Source of the DNA: Rhizobium sp. ZPR4
GTDB taxonomy: Bacteria; Pseudomonadota; Alphaproteobacteria; Rhizobiales; Rhizobiaceae
Direction of reading: 5' to 3'
Length of the DNA: 64,000 nucleotides
Assembly: GCF_040215725.1 (NCBI RefSeq)
Contig: NZ_CP157970.1
Span: 169,370 to 233,369 of the forward strand
Position 1 is the first letter of the stretch. Each line of letters starts with the position of its first letter. The notes beneath the pieces were generated by a model. It ran no database searches. It was given only the letters and a program-made list of their open reading frames with translations, and was not told where the DNA came from. A program made the position numbers and the translations under genes. Shown in pieces: positions 1 to 9,600 of the stretch.

Positions 1-453
1 AACTCGGTCGAGTAGCTGCAGGGCATGCTTCTTGGCAGACGCGACATCCTCTCGGCGGACGCGGACTGGAGCCTCGATTATGTTTTCCAGCACAGTCATG
101 TGCGGGAAGAGATTGAACTGCTGGAACACCATACCGATCTCAGCGCGTCGCTGACAAATGGCGGCGGCCGGAAGTTCGTAGAGCTTGTTACCTTCCAGGC
201 GATATCCGACGAAATTGCCGTCCACCAGCAACAGACCACCATTGATCTCTTCCAGGTGATTGATGCATCTCAGGAACGTGCTCTTGCCCGATCCTGATGG
301 GCCAATGATGCAGGCAACCGATCCTGCAGGGACCTGCAGGTCAACGCCCTTCAGAACTTCGAGTGCTCCAAATGATTTCCGGACGCCGGCCGCATGTACC
401 ATAACATTCTGCGCCACTCCGAATTTTGCCCGATGCGAAACATGTGCGTTCAT
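1..453 (-). CDS. Polar amino acid ABC transporter ATP-binding protein, partial (C-terminus beyond left edge)
   Basis: Cytoplasmic ATPase that would energise uptake with the permease and binding protein immediately upstream. The 151 visible residues contain a Walker A motif (GPSGSGKST) and a Q-loop region (FQQFNLFPHMTVLEN) typical of the HisP/GlnQ/GltL group. The signature motif, Walker B and H-loop lie beyond base 1, so the gene is cut by the window and not shown to be broken. The ATG (453-451) overlaps the permease stop in an ATGA arrangement, indicating translational coupling. An approximately 17-residue N-terminal extension precedes the usual start of the fold; a later Met (residue 18) is an alternative start. 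Substrate is unknown; family membership is secure. Confidence 0.9.
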   Translation of the reverse strand, partial: MNAHVSHRAKFGVAQNVMVHAAGVRKSFGALEVLKGVDLQVPAGSVACIIGPSGSGKSTFLRCINHLEEINGGLLLVDGNFVGYRLEGNKLYELPAAAICQRRAEIGMVFQQFNLFPHMTVLENIIEAPVRVRREDVASAKKHALQLLDRV

Positions 454-1397
454 GCTGCGAGCTCCTTATGACGAAAGTTGAAGGCAGATTTGACGAGTGT
501 ACCGAGGAAGGACTTCTTCTGGAGGGGTTGCTCATCACGCGAAAAGTGCAGCTCAAGGTGATACTGACCGAATGTCAAAATGGAAACGATGATCAGATAC
601 CAACAGGTCACCACCAACAGCAACGGCATCGTTTCGAACGTTCTCGCGTAAATTGACTGGGCAGAATACAGAAGCTCCTGCACGGCGACGACACTGACGA
701 GTGACGTCATTTTGAGTAGGTTGATCGCCTCGTTACCCGTCGGCGGGATGATGATCCGCATGGCCTGCGGAAGAACGATGCGTCGGGTCAGCTGGCTCGG
801 CGTCATCCCAAGGGAGATGGCAGCTTCCGTCTGGCCCTTTGCCACGGCCTTTAAACCGCCTCGGATGATCTCGGCCATATATCCGGATTCATGCAACGAT
901 AGGGCCACGACCGCGGCCGTTATCGGCGTCATCACGTCGTTCATCGATACAGAGAAAACCGTCCCGACGCCCGGAATCCAAAGGGTAACGGTCTTGAAGA
1001 TCAAGGACAGATTGTACCACAGAATGATCTGAACGAGCGCGGGAGCCCCGCGAAAGAGCCAAATGTAGGCGCGCGCCGGAACGGAGAGCAACTTGCTCGG
1101 AGACAGCATCATCAACGCGACAGCGGTTCCGAGGACCACTGCGCACCCCATGATCACGAGCGTCAACAGCAGCGTCGTCTTAACGCCGTTGATGATGACC
1201 GGGTCGAACATGTAATGACCAACAACCGGCCACTGCAGATTGGGATTTTCATAGAATGCGTACGCCACACCAGCCAGCCCCAACCCGACTAGGCTGATGG
1301 CTGCAACGCGAAACGGGTGTCGTAGGGGGACAACCTTCAGGCTGCCGGGGTCGATTTGCTCGGATGGCTGGGTACTCGTCACCTGGATAATAGACAT
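450..1397 (-). CDS. Polar amino acid ABC transporter permease (HisM/GlnP family)
   Basis: Inner-membrane permease subunit of 315 residues. About 50 N-terminal residues precede a predicted first helix (AAISLVGLGLAGVAYAF). The conserved block GVKTTLLLTLVIMG opens the HisM-type domain, and the EAA-like loop (EAAISLGMTPSQL) contacts the ATPase. Its length exceeds the usual 220-250 residues because of the N-terminal extension, a pattern seen in permeases that carry one extra helix. It lies between the binding protein and the ATPase in one minus-strand operon. The last bases overlap the ATPase start. The transported amino acid or opine-like solute cannot be read from the sequence. Confidence 0.93.
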   Translation of the reverse strand: MSIIQVTSTQPSEQIDPGSLKVVPLRHPFRVAAISLVGLGLAGVAYAFYENPNLQWPVVGHYMFDPVIINGVKTTLLLTLVIMGCAVVLGTAVALMMLSPSKLLSVPARAYIWLFRGAPALVQIILWYNLSLIFKTVTLWIPGVGTVFSVSMNDVMTPITAAVVALSLHESGYMAEIIRGGLKAVAKGQTEAAISLGMTPSQLTRRIVLPQAMRIIIPPTGNEAINLLKMTSLVSVVAVQELLYSAQSIYARTFETMPLLLVVTCWYLIIVSILTFGQYHLELHFSRDEQPLQKKSFLGTLVKSAFNFRHKELAA

Positions 1398-1469
1398 GAT
1401 GGTCGGTCCTTGTACGCAACGAACTGGTTGAATTAACCAGCCCGGTCGTGAATTTCAGCAAGGTTGCGA

Positions 1470-1494
1470 GTGCCTCTCCAGTTGATTGAGGCAC
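1470..1494 (-). other. Intercistronic hairpin between binding protein and permease genes
   Basis: Seven-base perfect arms (GTGCCTC and GAGGCAC) separated by 11 bases lie in the 110-bp gap after the binding-protein stop. There is no following T-run, so a full terminator is unlikely. Such hairpins after periplasmic binding-protein genes commonly stabilise the upstream mRNA and raise its expression relative to the permease; that role is inferred here. Confidence 0.45.
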
Positions 1495-1507
1495 CCGCTG
1501 GGCATTG

Positions 1508-2353
1508 TTACTTCGGGAGCTGATCGGCGCTCGAAATCACATCTGCCTTCTGAACGGCCGCAGGTCCCATCTGATACTTGTCGAGGACCTTGGCATATGA
1601 CCCATTGTCCATCAGGTGTTGGAGAACCTTCTGGAGCATCTCGGCCGTCTTGGGATCGTCCTTGGGAATGGCGATACCAAGTGGCAACGGGAAGTATTCG
1701 CCAGGAGCGACCACCATAGCACCCTTGGTGGTGCCGACGTAGTAGATTGCGGCGGTCGTATCGTCAAAATAACCATCCACGCGGCCAGACAGGACCGCCT
1801 GGATGATATTCTGCTGCTGCGGATAGAGAGACTTCTCGATCTCTGGCTTGCCGGCAGCCTTGCAGTCGGCGCTCAGTTTGTCCGCGGCAAAGTCGCCCGA
1901 GGATCCGTTATGCACTGCCACTTTGGCGCCGCACAGATCGTCCTTCGACTTGAAGCGCGAAACCTTGTCTGCCGGCGTCACAAGAACGATGCCGGACTTG
2001 AGGAACGTGACGAAGTTGACAATCTTCAGGCGTTCGGGGGTCGCAGTAAACGTGCTCCACGCGATCTTACCGCGGCCGGCCGTAATACTCGGAAAAATCG
2101 ACGGGAATGGCGTGGTAATGATATCCAGTTTTGCGCCGAGAGCCTCGGCTGCGGCTGTCGCCAGCTCGACGTCCAGGCCTGCGGGTTTCCCGTCCTTGTC
2201 GAGAAACTCGAAAGGAGCATAATCCATCGTGCTGAGGATGGTCAGCTTCCCGGTTGTGGCGACATCGTCGCTTTTCGGCAGATCGTCGGCCCACGCCGAG
2301 TTGGCCGCGATGATTCCTCCGAAAACGAGCGCACTGTAGATCATTTTTGACAT
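1508..2353 (-). CDS. Amino acid ABC transporter substrate-binding protein (SBP_bac_3 family)
   Basis: Periplasmic receptor of 281 residues for the adjacent transporter. The start at 2353 is chosen because it begins a clean signal peptide (MSKMIYSALVFGG, cleaved near ANSAWA-DD) and follows a GGGGAAG ribosome-binding site. A start at 2437 would add 28 unlikely residues. The SBP_bac_3 fold is indicated by YAPFEFLDKDGKPAGLDVEL near the N-terminus, a central basic and Ser-rich ligand region and the GYFDDTTA strand. It is the first gene of the operon and is followed by a hairpin. The ligand is not identifiable; the family also includes opine and histidine/glutamine binders. Confidence 0.92.
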   Translation of the reverse strand: MSKMIYSALVFGGIIAANSAWADDLPKSDDVATTGKLTILSTMDYAPFEFLDKDGKPAGLDVELATAAAEALGAKLDIITTPFPSIFPSITAGRGKIAWSTFTATPERLKIVNFVTFLKSGIVLVTPADKVSRFKSKDDLCGAKVAVHNGSSGDFAADKLSADCKAAGKPEIEKSLYPQQQNIIQAVLSGRVDGYFDDTTAAIYYVGTTKGAMVVAPGEYFPLPLGIAIPKDDPKTAEMLQKVLQHLMDNGSYAKVLDKYQMGPAAVQKADVISSADQLPK

Positions 2354-2634
2354 TTTCAGCTTCCCCTTTATTGGTTGCCTGAAAATAATCGCGCCGGTCA
2401 ATGAATTAGTCAAATCGATGTTTATCATACGAAACATGCATATTATTCATTATACCGTAGGTCATCAGGTCTACGGTTTCAGCTGCAGTTTCAGAGTTTT
2501 GAACTGACCGCTTACCCGTTTGAAATAGCATGGCATTGCCTGCGCGCCGGCCATTTCGCCCGGAAGGGCGCCGCCACCGACCGTCGCCGACAACAGCGAC
2601 CTAAGGCCAGAAACTGCATTCATTCAGCCGGCGG
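2354..2634. other. Intergenic DNA upstream of the transporter operon, no gene seen
   Basis: No reading frame with family resemblance is visible. The segment next to the binding-protein gene is AT-rich and should contain the operon promoter. No convincing operator symmetry was found. Confidence 0.5.
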
Positions 2635-2901
2635 CTAATGCAATCGAACCGCCGAGTGACGAAAGGTGCTTGGGCATGCGAACCACGTGTTGTAGTTTGC
2701 CGTGTATTCGTCTGGGAACGCATCTGCCAACCGGTAGACTAGGTTTCCTTGCGACAGTTCTTCAAGACCAGCGGCCAAGGCGGCGACCTGACGTTGCTCT
2801 CGCGCTGTCCTCTTCCGATCTTCGTCAGCTCGCACACATACTTCTTCGATCTCGTTGCGATGCGAGACCGCCGCTTCCTCCAGAAGCGGTGAACAAACCA
2901 T
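2635..2901 (-). pseudogene. Methyl-accepting chemotaxis protein remnant (HAMP-region fragment)
   Basis: About 70 residues match the second HAMP and linker region of rhizobial chemoreceptors: a helix rich in E, R and A, then the blocks LAAGLEELSQGNLVYRL and FPDEY, which in intact proteins run into the methylation and signalling domain. Here there is no membrane anchor before the fragment and no signalling domain after it; the frame ends soon after FPDEY in unrelated sequence. It is therefore a decayed piece. The flanks are unusually AT-rich, suggesting past rearrangement. Assignment rests on the HAMP consensus only. Confidence 0.6.
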
Positions 2902-3013
2902 GCTGACCGGGAAAATATCTTAATTAAAATTGCGTAAAGTTCAAATATATCTATATCATGCTGCAATACTATTGTGAATAGTATGATATATTATAAATAG
3001 ATAAATATGAATA

Positions 3014-3039
3014 TGGCCTCATAATTTCTTACGAGGCCA
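3014..3039 (-). terminator. Candidate terminator hairpin after the aminotransferase gene
   Basis: Seven-base perfect arms (TGGCCTC and GAGGCCA) with a 12-base AT-rich loop sit about 30 bp past the aminotransferase stop on its strand. The following DNA is AT-rich with only short T runs, so factor-independent termination is plausible but not strong. Confidence 0.45.
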
Positions 3040-3069
3040 ATCTGACAGGCTACTTTATTTTATTTATAA

Positions 3070-4233
3070 TCATTTATCACAAAGTAAATCTACTTCAGCT
3101 TTGGTCGCAACCATAACTGAGATAATCTCCTCGATCTCGTCCACGGTATTATAATAGTGAGGGGATATCCTGATAGCTTCGCTCCGAATGCTTGCAAAAA
3201 TCCCTTGAGCTGCCAATGCCGAGTGCATCGCCATCGCACCTATGCCAGGTTTCCTGAGGAGAACGATACCCGACCGCGATCTGCGTTCGAACTGATGTAC
3301 GGGTTCAATCCCATGACGCAGCGCGATTTCGCAGAGCTTTTCATTCAGGTCCAAGACCCGGTTCTCAATCCAATCGATGCCGAGTTCGTCGATCTGTGCA
3401 AGTCGCTCGGCTAGCCCCAGAATCCCGGATCCATTCGCGGTCCCCGGCTCGAACCGCCGTGCATCGGGCAAAAAGTCGAGTTGCCGATGAAACGCAAATG
3501 GGTCGTTAACACTTAGCCATCCCACGATCGTCGGGGTGATTTCCGCAAGCGCCCGCTCCGAGAAGGTAGCAAAACCAACCCCCCGTGGCCCCATGAGCCA
3601 TTTATGGGCACTTACAACAAGGACGTCGACACCGGCGGCCCCGACATCCAGATTGATCGCACCAATCGACTGCGTGCCATCAACGACGAGCAATGCGCCG
3701 AATTCTGAACACAAGGCTCCCAAAGTAGCTACGTCCGCTCGGAAACCGCTGAAAAACTGGACATGGCTCAGCGCGAGAACGCGGGTGCGGCTATCCATCG
3801 CCGACCTGATCTGATCCGGATCCAGGCGCCCTTCCTGTGAAGATATCAGGCGAACGTCGACGCCTTTCGAAGCCAGTTGAATCCAGCAAAGGTAGTTCGA
3901 GGGGAACTCCTGCGCGCAGACAACCAAGTTGTCTCCCTCACGCCAATCAATTCCGAGCGCCACCAGTGAGAGGCCATGGGAGGTATTTTGCACGTAGGCG
4001 ACGTTTTTCGATGACGAACCCACGAGCTTCGCCGCAAGCTCGCGGCCTCTGTCAAAGTAGGGTTTCGAAACCTCTTTTGCGTCGCGAAGTTGATCTGCAA
4101 TGATCTTATCGTAATGTTGACTGGCTATGCGAACGCGCGTTGGAACTGGCGTTACAGCTGCGTTGTCGACATAAATCTTATTTGCCAAATAAGTGATGTC
4201 GCTGCGCACATTGTTTAATTTTTGATCGTCCAT
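3070..4233 (-). CDS. PLP-dependent class V aminotransferase family protein
   Basis: 387-residue enzyme of the aminotransferase class V fold (cysteine desulfurase, isopenicillin-N epimerase and kynureninase relatives). The PLP-anchoring lysine is Lys211 in SAHKWLMGPRG, and the cofactor-binding Asp is Asp185 in LLVVDGTQS. There is no cysteine-bearing mobile loop of the kind expected in a dedicated desulfurase, so an aminotransferase, lyase or epimerase acting on an amino acid is more likely. It is divergent from a LysR regulator. The exporter beyond that regulator shares the same 21-bp operator-like sequence, suggesting a joint amino-acid-related function. The exact reaction is unknown. Confidence 0.87.
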   Translation of the reverse strand: MDDQKLNNVRSDITYLANKIYVDNAAVTPVPTRVRIASQHYDKIIADQLRDAKEVSKPYFDRGRELAAKLVGSSSKNVAYVQNTSHGLSLVALGIDWREGDNLVVCAQEFPSNYLCWIQLASKGVDVRLISSQEGRLDPDQIRSAMDSRTRVLALSHVQFFSGFRADVATLGALCSEFGALLVVDGTQSIGAINLDVGAAGVDVLVVSAHKWLMGPRGVGFATFSERALAEITPTIVGWLSVNDPFAFHRQLDFLPDARRFEPGTANGSGILGLAERLAQIDELGIDWIENRVLDLNEKLCEIALRHGIEPVHQFERRSRSGIVLLRKPGIGAMAMHSALAAQGIFASIRSEAIRISPHYYNTVDEIEEIISVMVATKAEVDLLCDK

Positions 4234-4330
4234 AGCTACAACTTTCGTTTTCCCAATCGGACTTGCACGTCTGATCGCTCGTCGATAGTAGATGCCGAAG
4301 GTGGATGAGGCAAATTCGATGTGCTAATTG

Positions 4331-4351
4331 AGAAAATGAATGCTGCTCATT
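4331..4351. promoter_or_regulatory. Operator-like site, copy 1 (LysR type), between aminotransferase and lysR
   Basis: These 21 bases are the exact reverse complement of 5461-5481. They contain ATGA-N7-TCAT, a partly symmetric T-N11-A site of the LysR class. The copy lies 17 bp before the lysR ATG, close to its ribosome-binding site, and about 98 bp before the aminotransferase ATG. It could therefore serve both divergent genes and allow autoregulation. Binding is inferred. Confidence 0.7.
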
Positions 4352-4367
4352 CCGCTTGGAGGATTTG

Positions 4368-5327
4368 ATGAACTTCAGCGCAATCGATCTCAACCTTCTT
4401 CGCGTATTTGACGTGCTGATGAGGGAAGGCAACGTAACCTTAGCGGCCGAGCGCCTGGGGCGCACGCAGTCGGCGGTAAGCCATTCACTCGGCAAGCTGA
4501 GGGAATTGTTCAAAGATAAACTATTCGTCCGTGACGGTGGTTCAATGAAACCGACGCCGCGTGCTATCGAATTGGCTGCCGAAATTTCAGACGCACTTGC
4601 CAGCATTAGAGCGACTATCGATCGCTATCAGCTCTTCGTGCCGAGTCAAACCAGGCGAGCTTTTCGGGTGGGCCTTATCGACTACCACGGAGCGCTGGTC
4701 ATCCCGGAACTGATCCGGCATTTCCGCGCAGAGGCCCCACACGCGACCCTCAATGTGATGCCAACCTCAAAGGAGGAGGTCGGGCGGCTCGTACTAACGA
4801 GAAAGCTCGATTGCGCGATTATTCTCAACTTCGACCAAGACGATCAGAATCTGCTGCTATCTGAGATTGGGCGAGACAACCTGATGTGTGCGATATGGAG
4901 TGGCAGCCAATTGCTGAGCCAACCTCTCACTCTCGAGCGCTACCTGGCTGCCACACACATTCAAATTTCCGCCGATGGAATGTCTGAAGGACTGGCCGAC
5001 AAGGCGCTTCGCGAATTGGGGCTCCAACGAAGCGTGGCTGCGAAGATACCCAGCTATCTCGTAATCCCGTGGGTCTTACGCGGATCCGACCTGATAACGC
5101 ATTGTGCGGATAGCATGCTCTTGAACCTTGATGACAAAAGCGAAGTTTGTTTGGTCGACCCTCCTATCACGCTTCCTGTCATGCCGATTTCGTTGATCAT
5201 CCACAAGCAAATGGCGACCGATCCGGCAACGACCTGGCTAAAGGGTCTGATCGAAGAGATCTATGCGGACCGACAAAAGCGCAAGGAAGCTGCTCGAACT
5301 GTCAGCCCTTTGGTCAGACGTGGCTAA
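4368..5327 (+). CDS. LysR-family transcriptional regulator
   Basis: 319-residue regulator with an N-terminal winged HTH (DLNLLRVFDVLMREGNV, then TQSAVSHSLGKLRELF) and a periplasmic-binding-like effector domain from about residue 90. The start at ATG 4368 is preferred: it follows TTGGAGGA, whereas the in-frame TTG at 4356 lies inside that ribosome-binding site. It is flanked by a divergent aminotransferase and a downstream exporter, each with a copy of the same 21-bp sequence in the promoter region. This makes it the likely regulator of both. Effector unknown. Confidence 0.92.
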   Translation: MNFSAIDLNLLRVFDVLMREGNVTLAAERLGRTQSAVSHSLGKLRELFKDKLFVRDGGSMKPTPRAIELAAEISDALASIRATIDRYQLFVPSQTRRAFRVGLIDYHGALVIPELIRHFRAEAPHATLNVMPTSKEEVGRLVLTRKLDCAIILNFDQDDQNLLLSEIGRDNLMCAIWSGSQLLSQPLTLERYLAATHIQISADGMSEGLADKALRELGLQRSVAAKIPSYLVIPWVLRGSDLITHCADSMLLNLDDKSEVCLVDPPITLPVMPISLIIHKQMATDPATTWLKGLIEEIYADRQKRKEAARTVSPLVRRG

Positions 5328-5460
5328 CAGAACCGACCGCCGGATGCTGTTTCGGCATCCCAGGCACCTCAGCTATCGACGGCCTTTATCGCACCGAGCC
5401 CGGCAGTGAGGATAGAACGCATGGTTGTCGGCAGCGCGCAATAGCGTGCGACCGCGCAAT

Positions 5461-5481
5461 AATGAGCAGCATTCATTTTCT
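5461..5481. promoter_or_regulatory. Operator-like site, copy 2 (LysR type), upstream of the EamA exporter
   Basis: Perfect 21-bp inverted copy of 4331-4351. Relative to the gene it would control, it has the same orientation as copy 1 relative to the aminotransferase, and it ends 108 bp before the ATG at 5590 (about 98 bp in the other case). The matching spacing supports a shared regulator and supports 5590 as the exporter start. Confidence 0.7.
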
Positions 5482-5589
5482 TTATGACCAAAGCGAATTT
5501 GCTTCATGTCTCGTGGCGATTTAGAGTTTTGCCATCATCGACCTGTGCGACCTTCTTCGGCCCACGACTTTCAGAATCGACCAGAGACC

Positions 5590-6513
5590 ATGAAACTAGA
5601 TCGAACAATTGGCACCAGCGTACTGCTACTGGTCACTTTCGCACTTTGTCGGGGCAGCGCGTATAGCCTCACAACCGTCGCCTTCACGGCTATGTCAAGT
5701 GGCACGGTAGCGTTTCTGCGTTTCGCGATTGGGGCAATAGCATTGCTTGCCTGGGCAGCGTTCTCGATACAAGGAGTTGGTTGGCTAGCTCGCGATTGGA
5801 AGCCAATTCTGGTTTTTGCTCTCATTGGGAATTCCATTCCGTTTGGTCTCATGACCCTTGGCCAGGAAACCGTCCCCAGCGGTCTCGCCTCAGTGATGAT
5901 GGCGCTTACACCGATGTTTTCCGCGTTGGTTGCCCACGTGTGCTTGCCTGATGAGAAGCTCACCTCCCGTGCAGTGGTTGGGTTGGCAATCGGCTTTGCC
6001 GGCGTGTTCGCGATTGTTTATGCCCGCGGGAAGATAAATCTGAATGCAGGCATGCTGTACGGCTTGGGTGCGTTGACGCTGGCAGCGATCTGCATCGCGG
6101 TTAATATCGTTTCGGTTCGCTTTTTTCGCCCCACAAATGAGCTTGGTACTGCTACTTTCAGCCTTGTCGTGGCAGCAATTACGCTCGCGCCCTTTATCAA
6201 TTTTTCCGATTTTGCCAGGCCTGTGCCGATGGAAGTCGTTTACGCCTGCGTTGCGCTCGGAACCGTCAGCACTGCATTGGGCTGGCTGTCTCTGTTGGCA
6301 TTGTCGAAGCGGGCAAATGCTGCGTTCTCGTCGACCGTCAACTATCTCATTCCGATCGTCGGAATGGCGATTGGGGCAATCTTCCTCAATGAGGACATCT
6401 ATTGGACGGATGGCGTCGCGCTTGCCTTGATTATCGGCGGTACGACACTCGTGAAATCTGGTCCCGCCCGGCCGGCAACAAGCAGGAAAGCTGCTGAAGA
6501 GCCTGCGGCCTGA
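5590..6513 (+). CDS. EamA/DMT-superfamily transporter (putative amino acid or metabolite exporter)
   Basis: Inner-membrane protein of 307 residues with about ten hydrophobic helices arranged as two EamA repeats, the standard length for the family. The first helix begins directly after MKLDRTIGTS, so the ATG at 5590 is chosen; starting at 5506 would prepend 28 polar residues. The second repeat carries the usual helix-ending pattern NYLIPIVGMAIGAIFLNE. Related proteins export amino acids or drugs, but specificity cannot be predicted. Its promoter carries the same operator-like sequence as the aminotransferase-lysR intergenic region, so co-regulation with that enzyme is likely. Confidence 0.9.
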   Translation: MKLDRTIGTSVLLLVTFALCRGSAYSLTTVAFTAMSSGTVAFLRFAIGAIALLAWAAFSIQGVGWLARDWKPILVFALIGNSIPFGLMTLGQETVPSGLASVMMALTPMFSALVAHVCLPDEKLTSRAVVGLAIGFAGVFAIVYARGKINLNAGMLYGLGALTLAAICIAVNIVSVRFFRPTNELGTATFSLVVAAITLAPFINFSDFARPVPMEVVYACVALGTVSTALGWLSLLALSKRANAAFSSTVNYLIPIVGMAIGAIFLNEDIYWTDGVALALIIGGTTLVKSGPARPATSRKAAEEPAA

Positions 6514-6653
6514 GGTTCGAGAATACAGTTTTAACGGTATCCGGCTCCCGGCCGGCGATTTGAGACTGCGCAAGTTCACATCTGATGGCACGAGAGACTT
6601 AACACTCTTTCACCGAGGATCATGCCCCTCCAACTTCAGGACTGGAGCATCAG

Positions 6654-9600
6654 TTGCCCATATCCAAAATACTGGTTGCCAACCGTTCCGAAATCGCCAT
6701 CCGCGTATTCCGCGCCGCCAACGAGCTTGGCATAAAAACGGTGGCCATCTGGGCCGAGGAAGACAAACTCGCGCTGCATCGCTTCAAGGCGGATGAGAGC
6801 TATCAGGTCGGCCGCGGTCCGCATCTTGCCCGCGATCTCGGGCCGATCGAGAGCTATCTGTCGATCGACGAGATCATCCGCGTTGCCAAGCTTTCCGGTG
6901 CCGATGCCATCCATCCGGGCTACGGCCTGCTGTCGGAAAGCCCGGAATTCGTCGATGCGTGCGATGCCGCCGGCATCATCTTCATCGGCCCGCGCGCCGA
7001 TACGATGCGTCAGCTCGGCAACAAGGTCGCGGCCCGCAATCTCGCAATCTCGGTCGGCGTGCCCGTCGTGCCGGCAACCGAGCCTTTGCCTGAAGATATG
7101 ACCGAAGTGGCCAAGATGGCGGCGGAGATCGGCTATCCGGTCATGCTCAAGGCATCCTGGGGCGGCGGCGGGCGCGGCATGCGCGTCATCCGCTCCGAGG
7201 CCGATCTCGCCAAGGAAGTGACGGAAGCCAAGCGTGAGGCGAAGGCTGCCTTCGGCAAGGACGAGGTCTATCTCGAAAAGCTCGTCGAGCGTGCCCGCCA
7301 CGTCGAAAGCCAGATTCTCGGCGACACGCATGGGAATGTCGTGCATCTGTTCGAGCGCGACTGTTCGGTCCAGCGCCGTAACCAGAAGGTCGTCGAGCGC
7401 GCACCGGCCCCCTATCTCAGCGACGCGCAGCGTCAGGAGCTGGCGTCCCATTCGCTGAAGATCGCCAAAGCGACGAATTATATCGGCGCCGGCACCGTCG
7501 AATATCTGATGGACGCCGATACCGGCAAATTCTACTTCATCGAAGTCAATCCACGCATCCAGGTCGAGCATACGGTGACCGAAGTCGTCACCGGCATCGA
7601 TATCGTCAAGGCGCAGATCCATATTCTCGACGGTTTTGCCATCGGTACGCCGGAATCGGGTGTTCCACGCCAAGAAGACATCCGTCTCAACGGCCATGCG
7701 CTGCAGTGCCGTGTGACGACGGAAGATCCGGAACATAACTTCATCCCGGATTACGGCCGCATCACCGCCTATCGCTCGGCCTCGGGCTTCGGCATCCGTC
7801 TCGACGGCGGCACCTCCTACACCGGTGCGATCATCACCCGTTATTACGATCCGCTGCTGGTGAAGGTGACGGCTTGGGCGCCGAACCCGCAGGAGGCGAT
7901 CGCCCGCATGTACCGTGCGCTGCGCGAATTCCGTATTCGCGGCGTGGCGACGAACCTCACCTTCCTCGAAGCGATCATCACGCACGAGAAATTCCGCGAC
8001 AACAGCTACACGACGCGCTTCATCGATTCGACGCCGGAACTGTTCCAGCAGGTCAAGCGCCAGGACCGCGCCACCAAGCTTCTGACCTATCTCGCTGACG
8101 TCACCGTCAACGGCCATCCGGAAACGCGCGGTCGTCCCGCGCCCTCGCCGAAGGTTGCCGAGCCGGTATTGCCCTATATCGACAGCAATATTCCCGATGG
8201 CACCAAGCAGCTGCTCGACAAGCTCGGCCCGCAGAAATTCGCCGAATGGATGCGCGGCGAAAAGCGCGTACTGATGACCGACACGACGATGCGTGACGGC
8301 CACCAATCGCTGCTGGCGACGCGCATGCGCACCTACGACATCGCCGGCGTCGCCGGCACCTATGCGCGCGCGCTGCCGCAACTGCTGTCGCTGGAATGCT
8401 GGGGCGGCGCCACTTTCGACGTCTCCATGCGCTTCCTGACGGAAGATCCGTGGGAGCGTCTGTCGCTGATCCGCGAGGGCGCGCCGAACCTGCTCCTGCA
8501 GATGCTTTTGCGCGGCGCCAACGGTGTCGGCTACACCAACTATCCCGACAATGTCGTGAAATACTTCGTCCGCCAGGCGGCCAAGGGCGGCATCGACCTC
8601 TTCCGCGTCTTCGATTGCCTGAACTGGGTCGAGAACATGCGCGTGTCGATGGATGCCGTTGCCGAAGAGAACAAGCTCTGCGAGGCGGCGATCTGCTATA
8701 CGGGCGATATCCTCAATTCCGCCCGCCCGAAATACGATCTGAAATATTATACCGATCTCGCCGTCGAGCTGGAAAAGGCCGGCGCCCATATCATCGCCCT
8801 GAAGGACATGGCGGGCCTCCTGAAGCCGGCGGCGGCCAAGGTGCTGTTCAAGGCGCTGCGCGAGGCGACCGGCCTGCCGATCCATTTCCATACGCATGAC
8901 ACGTCGGGCATTGCGGCCGCAACCGTGCTCGCGGCGATCGATGCCGGCGTCGATGCGGTCGATGCGGCGATGGATGCGCTGTCGGGCAATACCTCGCAGC
9001 CCTGCCTTGGCTCGATCGTCGAAGCCCTTAAAGGCTCCGAGCGCGATCCCGGCCTCGATCCCGAATGGATCCGCCGCATCTCCTTCTACTGGGAAGCCGT
9101 GCGCCACCAGTACGCCGCCTTCGAAAGCGATCTCAAGGGGCCGGCCTCGGAAGTCTATCTGCACGAAATGCCCGGCGGTCAGTTCACCAATCTCAAGGAA
9201 CAGGCCCGTTCGCTGGGCCTGGAAACCCGCTGGCACCAGGTGGCGCAGGCCTATGCCGACGCCAACCAGATGTTTGGCGATATCGTCAAGGTGACGCCGT
9301 CCTCCAAGGTTGTCGGCGATATGGCGCTGATGATGGTGAGCCAGGATCTGACGGTTGCCGATGTCGAAAACCCGGCCAAGGATATCGCCTTCCCGGATTC
9401 GGTCGTTTCCATGCTGAAGGGTGATCTCGGCCAGCCGCCGTTCGGATGGCCGGAGGCGCTGCAGAAGAAGGCGCTGAAGGGTGACAAGCCCTATGTCGTT
9501 CGCCCGGGCTCGCTGCTGGCTGAGGCCGATCTCGATGCGGAGCGTAAGGTCATCGAGACCAAGCTGGAGCGCAAGGTCGATGATTTCGAATTCGCCTCCT

